64,000 nt of DNA from Lutibacter profundi (GCF_001543325.1 NZ_CP013355.1:2324001-2388000), one strand, 5' to 3'. Positions 26,286-35,846 are shown, counted from the stretch's first letter. The notes: generated from the letters alone by a model not told the origin. A program made the numbers and translations.

Positions 26286-29123
26286 TTAATGTGCTTCTAA
26301 CCAGTTTTGTCCTTCGCCTAAATCAACTGTTAAAGGAACAGAAAATTCAAAAGCATGTTCCATTTCTTTAATAATGAGTGGTTTTAGAGTTGCTATTTCA
26401 TCATTGTGCATATCAAAAACCAATTCATCATGAACTTGTAATAACATTTTAGATTTGTAATTTCCTTCTTTTAATAATGTATCAATTTTAATCATTGCAA
26501 TTTTAATAATATCAGCGGCACTTCCTTGTATTGGTGCGTTTACGGCATTCCGTTCGTCACCCGAACGAACAATGGCATTTTGAGAATTGATATTTTTTAA
26601 ATATCTGCGACGGCCTGAAATTGTTTCAACATACTCATTTTCACGAGCAAAGTCTATCTGATTTGCAATATATTGCTTTAAAGTTGGAAATGTTTTGTAA
26701 TAACTATCTATTAATTCTTTAGCTTCAGCTCTAGATTTGTTTAATTGTTGTGCTAAAGTAAAAGCTCCTTGCCCATAAATTATACCAAAATTAACAGCTT
26801 TTGCATCGCTACGTTGTTCTCGGGTAACTTCGTTTAATGGTATTCCGTAAATTTTAGCGGCTGTAGAAGCATGAATATCTTCACCTCTATTGAAAGATTC
26901 TATCATACTTTTATCATTACTTAAAGAGGCTATAATTCGTAATTCAATTTGAGAGTAATCAGCTGAAACAAGGGTGTAGTTTTCGTTTCTTGGAACAAAA
27001 GCTTTTCTAACTTGTCGCCCTCGTTCTGTCCGAATAGGAATGTTTTGAAGGTTTGGATTATTAGAACTTAACCGTCCTGTTGATGCTACTGCCTGACTAA
27101 AAGTTGTGTGAATTCGTCCTGTTTTTTTATTTACGTCATTTGGTAAAGCATCAACATAGGTGTTTTTTAGTTTTACTAATCCGCGCCATTCCAATATTTC
27201 TTTTACTATTTTATGTTTCGGAGCTAATTTTGATAAAATTTCTTCGCCGGTTGCATATTGGCCTGTTTTTGTTTTTTTTGGCTTTTCAACTAATTTCAAG
27301 TGCTCAAATAAAACATCACCTAGTTGTTTTGGAGAAGCTAAGTTAAATTCAATATTGGCTTCTTTGTAAATAGTGTTTTCTAAGTTTTGTATATCTTCTA
27401 TTAATTTTTCAGATAATGAATTTAAAAAATCAGCGTCAAGCCTAATTCCTTCTAATTCCATAGAAGCTAATACACGTAGCAATGGAATTTCAATATTAAC
27501 ATATAGTTTTTTAAGATTTAATTTGGCTATATCTTTTTCAAAAAATTGTTTTAATTGAAATGTTAAATCCGCTTTTTCAACAGTAAAATTTGCTTGTTTT
27601 TTTAACTCAATTTTGCGAATAGATAGTTGGTTTTTACCTTTTTTACCAATTAAGGACTCTAAACTGGTAGGTTTGTAATTTAAATAAGTTTCAGAAAGAA
27701 CATCAAGGTTATGGCGCATATCTGGGTTTAATAAATAGTGTGCTAACATTGTGTCAAATAAATTTCCTTTTAATTTAATAGCGTAATTGTAGAGAACTTT
27801 AATACTATACTTGATGTTATGCCCTATCTTTTCAATAGTTTTATTTTCAAAGAAAGGCCTAAATTCTTCTAAAATTTCTTTTGTATTTTCTTTATCTCCT
27901 GAAAGATTAACAAAGTAACCTTTTCCTTTTTCATAAGAGAATGAAACACCTATAATATCAGCTTCAAAAGAGTTTGCTCCAATGGTTTCTATATGAAAAC
28001 TTACAGATTTTTGAGTTATTAGTTTTTTAAGTAGTAGTTTTCTTGAAAATGGAGTATCAACAAATTGATAAAAATGATTAGAGTTTTCAGTGGTTTTGTA
28101 GTTTAAATTATTTTCTGAACTGTCTTCAATGTCAATAGTAGAAAATAAATCAAATTGGTGTGATGTTGCTGAGGTTTGTGATTTTTCAGTAGAAGAAGAC
28201 TCTTTTTGTTGTTGAGTTTGATTTTTATGAGAAGGAAAAGACTCAAATATTTTTGGAAGGCTTTCAGCAATACGTCTAAATTCTAATTCTTTAAAAATCT
28301 CAGCTGTTTTATTAAAATCGGGATGATTTAATTCAAAATCTTTTTCGTGAAATTGAACAGGGCAGTCTAATAAAATAGTTGCCAATTGTTTAGAGAGTAA
28401 TCCAAGCTCTTTGTTTGCCTCTACTTTTTCTCTCATTTTTCCTTTTAGCTCGTGTGTGTTTGCTAATAAATTCTCCATACTTCCGTATGTTTTTAAGAAT
28501 TTTTTAGCAGTTTTGTCTCCAACTCCGGGTAACCCAGGAATATTATCAACAGCATCTCCCATCATTCCTAAATAATCTATTACTTGTTCGGGTCTTTCAA
28601 CTTCAAATTTTTTCTGAACTTCAGGAATTCCCCAAATTTCAATACCATTTCCCATTCGTGAAGGTTTGTACATAAATATGTTTTCTGAAACTAGCTGTGC
28701 AAAATCTTTATCAGGAGTTACCATAAAAGTTTGAAAGCCTTCTTTTTCGGCTTGTTTAGAGAGGGTTCCAATTAAATCATCAGCCTCAAAGCCTTCTTTT
28801 TCAATAATTGGAATATGCATTGCCTCCAAAATTTTATGAATGTAAGGAACAGCAATTTTAATAGCTTCAGGAGTTTCTTGTCGGTTAGATTTATATTCAG
28901 GAAAGGCTTCAGAACGTATATGTGAACCTCCTTTATCAAAAGCAACGGCTAAATGATTTGGTTTTTCACGCTTAATTACATCGAGAAGTGAATTGGTAAA
29001 CCCCAAAATAGCTGAAGTATCCATTCCTTTAGAGTTAATTCTAGGGTTTTTAATAAGTGCATAATAACCACGAAAGATTAGTGCATAAGCATCTAAAAGG
29101 AAAAGGCGTTTTTGAGTAGACAT
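26286..29123 (-). CDS. polA: DNA polymerase I with degenerate 3'-5' exonuclease domain
   Basis: The 945-residue protein has all three PolA regions. The 5' nuclease (1 to about 290) shows FLLDAYALIFRGYYAL, VTPDKDFAQLV and LPGVGDKTAKKFL. The exonuclease-fold domain spans about 350-530. The polymerase (about 560-945) has ASTGRLSSNNPNLQNIPIR, ADYSQIELRIIASLS and LQVHDELVFDM. Aligning by eye with E. coli, exonuclease ligands Asp355, Asp424 and Asp501 correspond to His377, Ser440 and Lys517, with only the Glu (Glu379) kept. Proofreading is therefore probably absent, while 5' nuclease and polymerase look intact. It is a replication and repair enzyme of the cytoplasm. Confidence 0.95.
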   Translation of the reverse strand: MSTQKRLFLLDAYALIFRGYYALIKNPRINSKGMDTSAILGFTNSLLDVIKREKPNHLAVAFDKGGSHIRSEAFPEYKSNRQETPEAIKIAVPYIHKILEAMHIPIIEKEGFEADDLIGTLSKQAEKEGFQTFMVTPDKDFAQLVSENIFMYKPSRMGNGIEIWGIPEVQKKFEVERPEQVIDYLGMMGDAVDNIPGLPGVGDKTAKKFLKTYGSMENLLANTHELKGKMREKVEANKELGLLSKQLATILLDCPVQFHEKDFELNHPDFNKTAEIFKELEFRRIAESLPKIFESFPSHKNQTQQQKESSSTEKSQTSATSHQFDLFSTIDIEDSSENNLNYKTTENSNHFYQFVDTPFSRKLLLKKLITQKSVSFHIETIGANSFEADIIGVSFSYEKGKGYFVNLSGDKENTKEILEEFRPFFENKTIEKIGHNIKYSIKVLYNYAIKLKGNLFDTMLAHYLLNPDMRHNLDVLSETYLNYKPTSLESLIGKKGKNQLSIRKIELKKQANFTVEKADLTFQLKQFFEKDIAKLNLKKLYVNIEIPLLRVLASMELEGIRLDADFLNSLSEKLIEDIQNLENTIYKEANIEFNLASPKQLGDVLFEHLKLVEKPKKTKTGQYATGEEILSKLAPKHKIVKEILEWRGLVKLKNTYVDALPNDVNKKTGRIHTTFSQAVASTGRLSSNNPNLQNIPIRTERGRQVRKAFVPRNENYTLVSADYSQIELRIIASLSNDKSMIESFNRGEDIHASTAAKIYGIPLNEVTREQRSDAKAVNFGIIYGQGAFTLAQQLNKSRAEAKELIDSYYKTFPTLKQYIANQIDFARENEYVETISGRRRYLKNINSQNAIVRSGDERNAVNAPIQGSAADIIKIAMIKIDTLLKEGNYKSKMLLQVHDELVFDMHNDEIATLKPLIIKEMEHAFEFSVPLTVDLGEGQNWLEAH

Positions 29124-29201
29124 TAATTTTTAATATTGAAATTTAAATGAGAGTAAAAGTACTAAAATCAATTTTAACAATTGATTAATTAATTTCATTA
29201 A

Positions 29202-29229
29202 TTGGTTTGAGACGTAAAATGTATATTTA
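29202..29229 (+). promoter_or_regulatory. Possible promoter of the metallophosphoesterase gene
   Basis: TTG (29202-29204), a 17-bp spacer and TATATTTA (29222-29229, last base off consensus), ending 17 nt before the ATG. Confidence 0.4.
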
Positions 29230-29246
29230 CTCAAATTAAAATTTAA

Positions 29247-30455
29247 ATGATTCGTTGGGTACTATTTGTTGTTCTTATTTTATTTATTGATTTTTATGCT
29301 TTTCAAAGTGTAAAAATAGTTACTAAAAATAAAATTTGGCTAGTGTGCTATTGGTTAATTTCGTTAGCTGTTTTGGTTAATTTTATTATAAAATTCACAA
29401 CTTTTAATAGTTCACATGGTTTTACACAATCAATAATGTTAGCATTCGGATTGTTAATTTTAATTTTGATACCAAAAATTATTGCTATTTCAGTGTTGTT
29501 TTTAGAAGATATTTTTAGAGTTTTTAAAACGATATCTTTATTTTTTACATCTAAATATCCAACTCATTTCCCTGAACGTAGAGAAGCAGTTTCTAAAATT
29601 GCTTTGGGTTTAGCAGCAATTCCTTTTGCATCTATAATTTATGGAATGACAAAAGGGAAATACAATTATCAAGTATTAAAACATACCTTATTTTTTGAAG
29701 ATTTACCTGAAGCATTTGATGGCTTTAAATTAACGCATATTTCTGATATTCACAGCGGAAGTTTTGATGATGAATTAAAAATTAAATACGGAATAGATTT
29801 AATAAATAAACAAGAATCGGATGTTATTTTATTTACAGGAGACATTGTGAATAATAAAGCAGAAGAAATGGATAGTTGGATAGAAGATTTTAAAAAACTT
29901 AAAGCAAACTATGGAAAATATGCTGTGTTGGGAAATCATGATTATGGAGAGTATGTGAAATGGAAAAGTAAAAAGGAAAAAGAGCAAAATTTTCAAGCAA
30001 TTAAAAATATTCACTCTAAAATTGGATTTAATTTGCTGTTAAATCACAGTGTTTATTTGGAAAAAGAAGATGCTAAAATAGCATTGATTGGAGTTGAAAA
30101 TTGGGGAACGCGTTTTAAAAAAGCTGGAGATTTAGCTTTGGCATCATCAAAAATTAACAAAGAGGATTTTAAAATACTATTAAGCCATGACCCTTCACAT
30201 TGGAATGCTGAGGTTAAAAACCATAAAAATAATTACCAGTTAACTTTAAGTGGTCATACTCATGGAATGCAATTTGGTATTGAAATTCCGGGATTTAAAT
30301 GGAGCCCTATACAATATGTATACAAACAGTGGGCAGGTGTATATAAAGAGTTTAATAGCTATATTAATGTAAATCGTGGTTTTGGATTTTTAGCATTCCC
30401 AGGACGAGTTGGTATTTGGCCTGAAATAACCGTAATTACATTGAAAAAGAAGTAA
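29247..30455 (+). CDS. Membrane-anchored metallophosphoesterase, YkuE/YaeI type
   Basis: The 402-residue protein has about three N-terminal membrane helices (residues 1-100) and a calcineurin-like phosphoesterase domain from about 150. Its metal-binding blocks are in order: LTHISDIHSG, LFTGDIVNN, AVLGNHDYG, ILLSHDPSHW and LSGHTHGMQ. Relatives act on UDP-sugar or lipid-linked phosphates at the membrane; the substrate here cannot be told. It is divergent from polA with a 123-bp intergenic region. The following thioredoxin-like gene has its own promoter element. Confidence 0.93.
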   Translation: MIRWVLFVVLILFIDFYAFQSVKIVTKNKIWLVCYWLISLAVLVNFIIKFTTFNSSHGFTQSIMLAFGLLILILIPKIIAISVLFLEDIFRVFKTISLFFTSKYPTHFPERREAVSKIALGLAAIPFASIIYGMTKGKYNYQVLKHTLFFEDLPEAFDGFKLTHISDIHSGSFDDELKIKYGIDLINKQESDVILFTGDIVNNKAEEMDSWIEDFKKLKANYGKYAVLGNHDYGEYVKWKSKKEKEQNFQAIKNIHSKIGFNLLLNHSVYLEKEDAKIALIGVENWGTRFKKAGDLALASSKINKEDFKILLSHDPSHWNAEVKNHKNNYQLTLSGHTHGMQFGIEIPGFKWSPIQYVYKQWAGVYKEFNSYINVNRGFGFLAFPGRVGIWPEITVITLKKK

Positions 30456-30480
30456 ATACTCCTTTTTTAAATTAAAATGC

Positions 30481-30488
30481 TACATTTG
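30481..30488 (+). promoter_or_regulatory. -7 promoter element of the thioredoxin-like gene
   Basis: TACATTTG matches TAnnTTTG exactly and lies 53 nt before the ATG at 30542. No clear -33 TTG is present. Confidence 0.45.
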
Positions 30489-30541
30489 TATATAGAAATT
30501 ATTGTTTTTTGAGTTTTTTATTCAAAAAAATATAAAAGATT

Positions 30542-30841
30542 ATGACAAAGTTTGGAGAATTAATAGGTTCAAATATCCCTGTTTTAATAGATTTTTATGC
30601 AGAGTGGGAAGAAGAAGATTCTAATAATACGCATGGGTTTTTACGTGATGTTGCGGCAGCGTTAGGAGATAAAGCTAAAGTAATAAAAATTGATATTGAA
30701 AAAAACGAAATACTTGCAAATACACTTAGAATAAAAGGAAATCCTACGTTTATTATTTATAAAGATGGAGAAATGAAATGGCGTCAATCGGGTGAGCAAG
30801 ATGCGAATACATTGATAAGTTTAGTTCAACAATATGTTTAA
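30542..30841 (+). CDS. Thioredoxin-fold protein lacking the CxxC active site
   Basis: The 99-residue cytoplasmic protein aligns along its whole length with thioredoxin: VLIDFYAEW (residues 14-22), VIKIDIEKN, then LRIKGNPTFIIYKDGE with the cis-Pro loop kept. The redox motif WCGPC is replaced by W-E-E-E-D (residues 22-26), and no cysteine is present anywhere. It cannot act as a dithiol reductase. A binding or chaperone role is inference. The gene is convergent with the deacetylase gene, with only 3 bp between the stops. Confidence 0.88.
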   Translation: MTKFGELIGSNIPVLIDFYAEWEEEDSNNTHGFLRDVAAALGDKAKVIKIDIEKNEILANTLRIKGNPTFIIYKDGEMKWRQSGEQDANTLISLVQQYV

Positions 30842-30844
30842 CGG

Positions 30845-31483
30845 TTAGCTAATATTTTTAAATTCAAAGCCTTTTTGAGAGTAATATTCTAGTATTTTAG
30901 GGAGTACAAATTGCAATTTACCAGACGCTTTATTGCTGTCATGAAAAAGAATAATACTTCCATTTTCAGTATTTCTAATTACATTTTCTAAGCATTTTTC
31001 TTTTGAAACTGAGGTGTCAAAATCAGCACTTAAAACATCCCACATAATTATTCTATAACCCTGCTTTCTAATTTTTTTTGATTGTGAATACTTAAGCCTT
31101 CCGTAAGGAGGTCTAAATAGTTTTAAAAATTGTTGTTTATTTTTATGAATAGTTATTTCAGCTTTTTCAATATTATCAATATAAACCTGTGCTTCTGTTT
31201 TTGAATCGTTTAAATGGCTATAAGTGTGGTTACCAATTGAATGGTTATTTTTAATTATTTTATTGTAAACTTCATGATGTTCATCAATATTTTTTCCAAC
31301 ACAAAAAAAAGTGGCTTTAGCACTGTATTTTTGTAGTTGATTTAAAATCCATTCTGTAATTTCAGGTGTTGGCCCATCATCAAAAGTTAAATAAAGAGTT
31401 TTTTCTTTTTTAGAAAAACTCCAAACTCTATTTTTGAATAAAAATTTAAGTAGCTTAGGAGTTTTAACTAAATATGGTTTCAT
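30845..31483 (-). CDS. Polysaccharide deacetylase (NodB homology domain)
   Basis: The 212-residue CE4-type enzyme has all five motifs: TFDDGP (33-38), HTYSH (86-90), RPPYG (124-128), MWDVLSADFD (147-156) and ILFHDS (178-183). These give the metal triad Asp-His-His and the catalytic base and acid. It would remove N-acetyl groups from a GlcNAc-containing polymer, peptidoglycan or exopolysaccharide. No signal peptide is evident, though the basic-hydrophobic N-terminus might associate with the membrane. It lies 20 bp after the DUF2723 gene and is probably cotranscribed with it. Confidence 0.93.
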   Translation of the reverse strand: MKPYLVKTPKLLKFLFKNRVWSFSKKEKTLYLTFDDGPTPEITEWILNQLQKYSAKATFFCVGKNIDEHHEVYNKIIKNNHSIGNHTYSHLNDSKTEAQVYIDNIEKAEITIHKNKQQFLKLFRPPYGRLKYSQSKKIRKQGYRIIMWDVLSADFDTSVSKEKCLENVIRNTENGSIILFHDSNKASGKLQFVLPKILEYYSQKGFEFKNIS

Positions 31484-31503
31484 GTATTTAAATTTAATTG
31501 GTT

Positions 31504-34500
31504 TTATTCTTCACTTATTAAAAAATCAAATAATTTCAAGTATTCAACATATTCATCTTTAATTGAAATTGCATATTTCTCGTCATCAAACCTAATAGTA
31601 GTTTTAACAAGTTGGTCATACATTAAAAGGTTTTGTTTAATTTCATTAAAGATATTTTCAATTTCAGCTTCATCAAATTGACTGTAATATACTAAGTTTT
31701 CTTGCAATACCTTTTTTAATTCAGATATTAATTTTCGGGCTTTCTCTTTCTCATTCAATTGGTAATATAAATCTACATAAGAAATTAGCATGCTATAATG
31801 TCCAAATTTTTGAACAGGCATTTTTTCTAAGGATATATCAAGAATTTCTGTGGCTTTATCTAATTTGTTTTCTTCAAGCAGTTTTCTAGCTAAACGTTCC
31901 ATGTTATTTCTATAAGAAACGGCATTTTTTCTCGTTTCAGGATCTAAATAAATAGCATCATCGGTAATGTTTCTCCAGTCCCAATTTTTCACATTTTTAT
32001 ACATAATAGCTGTATTTATTCTGCCCATTTCAAAGAAATTACCTTCATTAGGTGTTTTAATAGGTACTAATCTATATGCTAAACCATCTAGTTGTAAATA
32101 GTCTTTCAGCCAAATATATTCTTCATTAGCTTGTGCACCTCCAGTAAAATATATAGGTTTTTCCCAATTGTTATTTGCTAATATATCTAACATTAAAATT
32201 CGGTTCTTAGATAGTGTACTTGAAATTTCAACATCTATATACGGTACAATTAAATCGGCATCTTTTGGTGCTACAACACCATATTTTAAAACAGCTTCTT
32301 TATCTACGGGTATTCTAATTTTATTTGTTGGTAATACCTTTTCAGGTATGCCATCATCGTCTAAGTCATAATATGTAATATCTTTATTACTTTGAATCCA
32401 TTTCATAAAATAACTAATGTCAACTACAGAGTCTTTCAATTGAGGGAAAATTTCTTCGAAGTAATAAGCAACATCTAAGGTTCCTAATTTGTATTGGTCA
32501 TGTGTTAATTGTGAAGGAATAGGATCAGCTTTATATGTTTTTCGTTTCATTTGATCTATATACCAATCGGTTTGAAAAAGACTGGTGTTAATCAATTTCA
32601 TATCGGTTCTGTAATTTTCAACTTCTTGCATATACCACAGTGGAAAAGTATCATTATCTCCAATTGTAAAGAGTATAGCATTTTCAGCACAAGAGTCTAA
32701 ATATGCTTTTGCATTTAAGTGTGATGTATATCGGTTTGATCTATCGTGGTCATTCCAATTTTCAGAAGCCATTAGTACGGGTACTGCTATTAATGAAATT
32801 AAAGTAACAGATATTGCTACTATGTTTGGTTTTGCATATTTTTTTAACTTTTCAAACAAAGCCAATACACCAAAACCAACCCAAATAGCAAAAATGTAGA
32901 ACGAACCTACAACGGCATAGTCTCTTTCTCTTGGTTCGAAGGGTTTTGGATTTGTGTAAAATATAATGGCTAAACCTGTGAAAGCAAAGAAAAGGAATAG
33001 TGTGTAAAAATCATTTTTATTTTTTTTAAATTGAAAAACTAGACCTATTATCCCTAAAATAAAAGGGAGAAAATAATAGGTGTTTCTACCTTTGTTATTT
33101 TTTACATCAGAAGGTAAATTAGATTGTGGTCCTAAGTGTAATTCATCAATAAATTGAATACCGCTTAACCAATTCCCATTTTGTATATCTAACTGACCCT
33201 GTTCGTCATTTTGTCTTCCAACAAAGTTCCACATAAAATAACGGGCGTACATATAACCAAATTGAAAATCAACCATAAATTTAATATTTTCAAGAAAAGT
33301 TGGTCTTCGTTTACTGTTTTGTGGTATTCCTGCTATTGCTTTGTAGTTTTTAATTACGTTGGCATCGGTACTTACCATTCTAGGAATAAAACCTTTGTGT
33401 TTACTACTCCAATTAGGTAAAGCATCTTTGTATTTATTTACAATAATATATTTACCTATTTTTTCATCTTTTTCATACTTTGGTTTATCATCTCTAGTAG
33501 GTTTGTCAGCATCAACATCTCTATTGTAAATAAGAGAATAATAAGTATCGTAAAATACATTTGCATCACCATACTGTTCACGATCGTAATATGCTAATAA
33601 TTCACGTGCACTAGAAGGGTTATTTTCATTAATGGTTGTATTTGCATTGGCTCTTATAGGAAGCATTAGCCAAGAAGAAAAACCAATCATTATAAAAAGT
33701 ACAGACAGTATAATTGTATTTGCACCAACCAATTGTTTTTTATGGGTGTAATTTATTCCGAAGTAAAACAAAATAATTAGTAATATACCTGCAATTATAC
33801 TCCCTGAATTAAAAGGTAGTCCAATAGAATTCACAAAAAATAATTCTAAGGCACTAAAATATTTTAAAGTGAAAGGAAACAACATTTTAAACACAAACAT
33901 TAAAACAAATACAGAAATTATATTTGCAATAATAAATTGCTGAACAGTTAAATTTTTATATTTTTTGTAAATGTATAAGAAAACAATTGAGGGGATTACT
34001 AATAGCGATAAGATATGAACCCCAAAAGATAATCCAACAACAAAACTAATCAGTAGTAACCATTTATTGCCTTGTGGTTTATTCATTTCAGTTTCCCAGT
34101 GTAAGCCTAGCCAAAATAATAATGCCATTAAAAAAGAAGACATTGCATATACTTCAGCTTCAACGGCGCTAAACCAAAAACTATCAGAAAAAGTGTAGGT
34201 TAAACTTCCTACAAGTCCACTCCCTAAAATGGCAATAGAGGCACTTTTAGTTAATTCAGATTTGTTTTTAAGTAATCTTTTTGCAAGAGTTGTTATGGTC
34301 CAAAACATAAATAAAATAGTAAATGCACTTGCTAAAGCTGACATAAAGTTTACCATTTTAGCAATTTCTGTCACATCAGATGTAAACATTGCAAAAAACG
34401 CACCTAACATTTGAAATAAAGGAGCTCCAGGAGGATGTCCAACCTCAAGTTTTATAGCGGTAGAAATATACTCTCCACAATCCCAGTAGCTAACAGTAGG

Positions 34501-34590
34501 CTCTAGTGTTAGTGAGTATGTTATTAAAGCTACAGTAAAAGCAACCCAGCCAAGAATGGCGTTCCATTTAGAAAAATTGAATGAATTCAT
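31504..34590 (-). CDS. DUF2723 (TMEM260-like) membrane protein, probable glycosyltransferase
   Basis: The 1028-residue protein starts with multiple membrane helices carrying the family hallmark TLEPTVSYWDCGEYISTAIKLEVGHPPGAP in the first loop (residues about 27-57). At least 12 helices extend to about residue 610. A large soluble part follows (SENWNDHDRSNRYTSHLNA, then FTIGDNDTFPLWYMQE), and the C-terminus has TPR-like helices. The family resembles protein O-mannosyltransferases; its human relative TMEM260 is a protein O-mannosyltransferase. Protein O-glycosylation in the periplasm is a reasonable inference for Bacteroidota. Confidence 0.88.
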   Translation of the reverse strand: MNSFNFSKWNAILGWVAFTVALITYSLTLEPTVSYWDCGEYISTAIKLEVGHPPGAPLFQMLGAFFAMFTSDVTEIAKMVNFMSALASAFTILFMFWTITTLAKRLLKNKSELTKSASIAILGSGLVGSLTYTFSDSFWFSAVEAEVYAMSSFLMALLFWLGLHWETEMNKPQGNKWLLLISFVVGLSFGVHILSLLVIPSIVFLYIYKKYKNLTVQQFIIANIISVFVLMFVFKMLFPFTLKYFSALELFFVNSIGLPFNSGSIIAGILLIILFYFGINYTHKKQLVGANTIILSVLFIMIGFSSWLMLPIRANANTTINENNPSSARELLAYYDREQYGDANVFYDTYYSLIYNRDVDADKPTRDDKPKYEKDEKIGKYIIVNKYKDALPNWSSKHKGFIPRMVSTDANVIKNYKAIAGIPQNSKRRPTFLENIKFMVDFQFGYMYARYFMWNFVGRQNDEQGQLDIQNGNWLSGIQFIDELHLGPQSNLPSDVKNNKGRNTYYFLPFILGIIGLVFQFKKNKNDFYTLFLFFAFTGLAIIFYTNPKPFEPRERDYAVVGSFYIFAIWVGFGVLALFEKLKKYAKPNIVAISVTLISLIAVPVLMASENWNDHDRSNRYTSHLNAKAYLDSCAENAILFTIGDNDTFPLWYMQEVENYRTDMKLINTSLFQTDWYIDQMKRKTYKADPIPSQLTHDQYKLGTLDVAYYFEEIFPQLKDSVVDISYFMKWIQSNKDITYYDLDDDGIPEKVLPTNKIRIPVDKEAVLKYGVVAPKDADLIVPYIDVEISSTLSKNRILMLDILANNNWEKPIYFTGGAQANEEYIWLKDYLQLDGLAYRLVPIKTPNEGNFFEMGRINTAIMYKNVKNWDWRNITDDAIYLDPETRKNAVSYRNNMERLARKLLEENKLDKATEILDISLEKMPVQKFGHYSMLISYVDLYYQLNEKEKARKLISELKKVLQENLVYYSQFDEAEIENIFNEIKQNLLMYDQLVKTTIRFDDEKYAISIKDEYVEYLKLFDFLISEE

Positions 34591-34717
34591 AAAAAAAAAT
34601 TATCGAAGCGAATTTAGTAAAATAAACTTTAATATTGGAAGTAAGAACGTTCTATGGGGTTAAGAAAGTATTAAAGTGTTGTTAAAAGTGATTTTTCTAA
34701 AAAAAATTAGAAATTAT

Positions 34718-34747
34718 TTGTCAAATTAAAACTTTGGCTTAAATTTG
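34718..34747 (+). promoter_or_regulatory. Promoter of tRNA-Gln
   Basis: TTG (34718-34720), a 19-bp spacer and TAAATTTG (34740-34747) match consensus exactly. The predicted start is about 5 nt before the tRNA. Confidence 0.8.
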
Positions 34748-34758
34748 CACCCTCAAAA

Positions 34759-34829
34759 TGACCCATGGTGTAATGGTAGCACTCCGGTTTTTGGTATCGT
34801 CAGTCAAGGTTCGAATCCTTGTGGGTCAA
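34759..34829 (+). tRNA. tRNA-Gln (anticodon TTG)
   Basis: The cloverleaf folds by eye. Acceptor TGACCCA/TGGGTCA pairs 34759-34765 with 34822-34828. The D arm is GTGT/GCAC, and the anticodon loop TTTTGGT carries TTG at 34791-34793. The T arm is CAAGG-TTCGAAT-CCTTG. The anticodon stem has one C-T mismatch at its base and one G-T pair. CCA is not encoded. Confidence 0.95.
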
Positions 34830-34830
34830 C

Positions 34831-34865
34831 AAAAAAGCTTTAACGTAATAGTTGAAGCTTTTTTT
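34831..34865. terminator. Terminator between tRNA-Gln and the universal stress protein gene
   Basis: AAAAAAGCTT (34831-34840) pairs with AAGCTTTTTT (34855-34864), and AAC/GTT extends the stem across one mismatch. It has A and T tracts on both sides and serves both convergent genes. Confidence 0.85.
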
Positions 34866-34884
34866 ATTTTATTCTATAGGTTTT

Positions 34885-35715
34885 TTATACTTTAAAAGTA
34901 ACTACAGGTAATTTAGCATGGTTTGCTAAATCTTCTCCAATACTTCCTGTAAATAAATGAGCCAATCCACGTCTTCCACTAGTGTTTAACAAAATTACAT
35001 CAGCATCAATAACTGTGGCAAAGTTGAGAATACCTGCTTCAATAGAAACATCATTATAAATGTTTAAAGTATACTCGCCTAAATCATACCCATTGATATA
35101 ATTTCTAATAGCATCACTAGATTCTTTTGTGGTTTCAAAATTGTGAATAGTATTAATTTTAAGCAAATGCAATCGTGCATTAAAAAGAGAGGAAAAATCT
35201 AATATTTTTTGGAATGTTGTTTTACTTTTTTGATGAAAATTAGAGGCGAAAACAATATTTTCAATTTTAAAATTATCAACTTCTTGTTTAATAACAAGTA
35301 CGGGTACATCAGAGTTTCTTACAACTTTTTCAGTATTTGAACCAACTAACATTTCTTCAAGCCCTGAAGTTCCTTTTGAACCCATTACTATTAAATCTAT
35401 ATTTTGTTTTTTACTTTCGTCAATTATACCATCATAAGCTTTGTGAAACTGCACAGAATCTTCAACTTCAATTCCTTCAAAAAAAGGCAATTTTTTAAAA
35501 TCTTCAAACTTTTCATGAGCCCTTTTTAAAAATAGTAGAGTAGTAGGTGTATTGCTTGAATTTCCAAAGTTAGAAGGGTCTACAACCCCAGTTGGTAATT
35601 CTAACATGTGTAATAAAAATATTTTTGAATTTGTTAATTTAGCAATGTCTGAAGCAACTTTTGCTGCGTATTTTGCTTGATTTGAGAAATCTACAGGGAC
35701 TAAGATATTTTTCAT
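34885..35715 (-). CDS. Tandem universal stress protein (UspA family)
   Basis: The 276-residue cytoplasmic protein has two Usp domains. The first (about 1-145) has ILVPVDFSNQAKYAAKVA and the nucleotide-loop motif VMGSKGTSGLEEMLVGSNTEKV. The second (about 150-276) has IVFASNFHQKSK and LNTSGRRGLAHLFTGSIGEDLAN. The G-x2-G-x9-G-(S/T) signature suggests ATP binding in the first domain. It stands alone between a terminator and the rimP promoter region. It probably acts in stress survival; no specific partner is visible. Confidence 0.93.
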   Translation of the reverse strand: MKNILVPVDFSNQAKYAAKVASDIAKLTNSKIFLLHMLELPTGVVDPSNFGNSSNTPTTLLFLKRAHEKFEDFKKLPFFEGIEVEDSVQFHKAYDGIIDESKKQNIDLIVMGSKGTSGLEEMLVGSNTEKVVRNSDVPVLVIKQEVDNFKIENIVFASNFHQKSKTTFQKILDFSSLFNARLHLLKINTIHNFETTKESSDAIRNYINGYDLGEYTLNIYNDVSIEAGILNFATVIDADVILLNTSGRRGLAHLFTGSIGEDLANHAKLPVVTFKV

Positions 35716-35809
35716 AAAAATTCGTGGTAAAGATTAATATGCCGAATGTAAAGTTAATAATTTTAAATTAAAAAGAAGAATGATTTTTTATCAATTAAAA
35801 AATTGTTAC

Positions 35810-35817
35810 TATATTTG
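35810..35817 (+). promoter_or_regulatory. -7 promoter element of rimP-nusA-infB
   Basis: TATATTTG matches TAnnTTTG exactly. Transcription from here (near 35821) would include the leader hairpin at 35847-35867. Confidence 0.6.
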
Positions 35818-35846
35818 CACAGAATTTGAATAAAATAGAAGGATAG

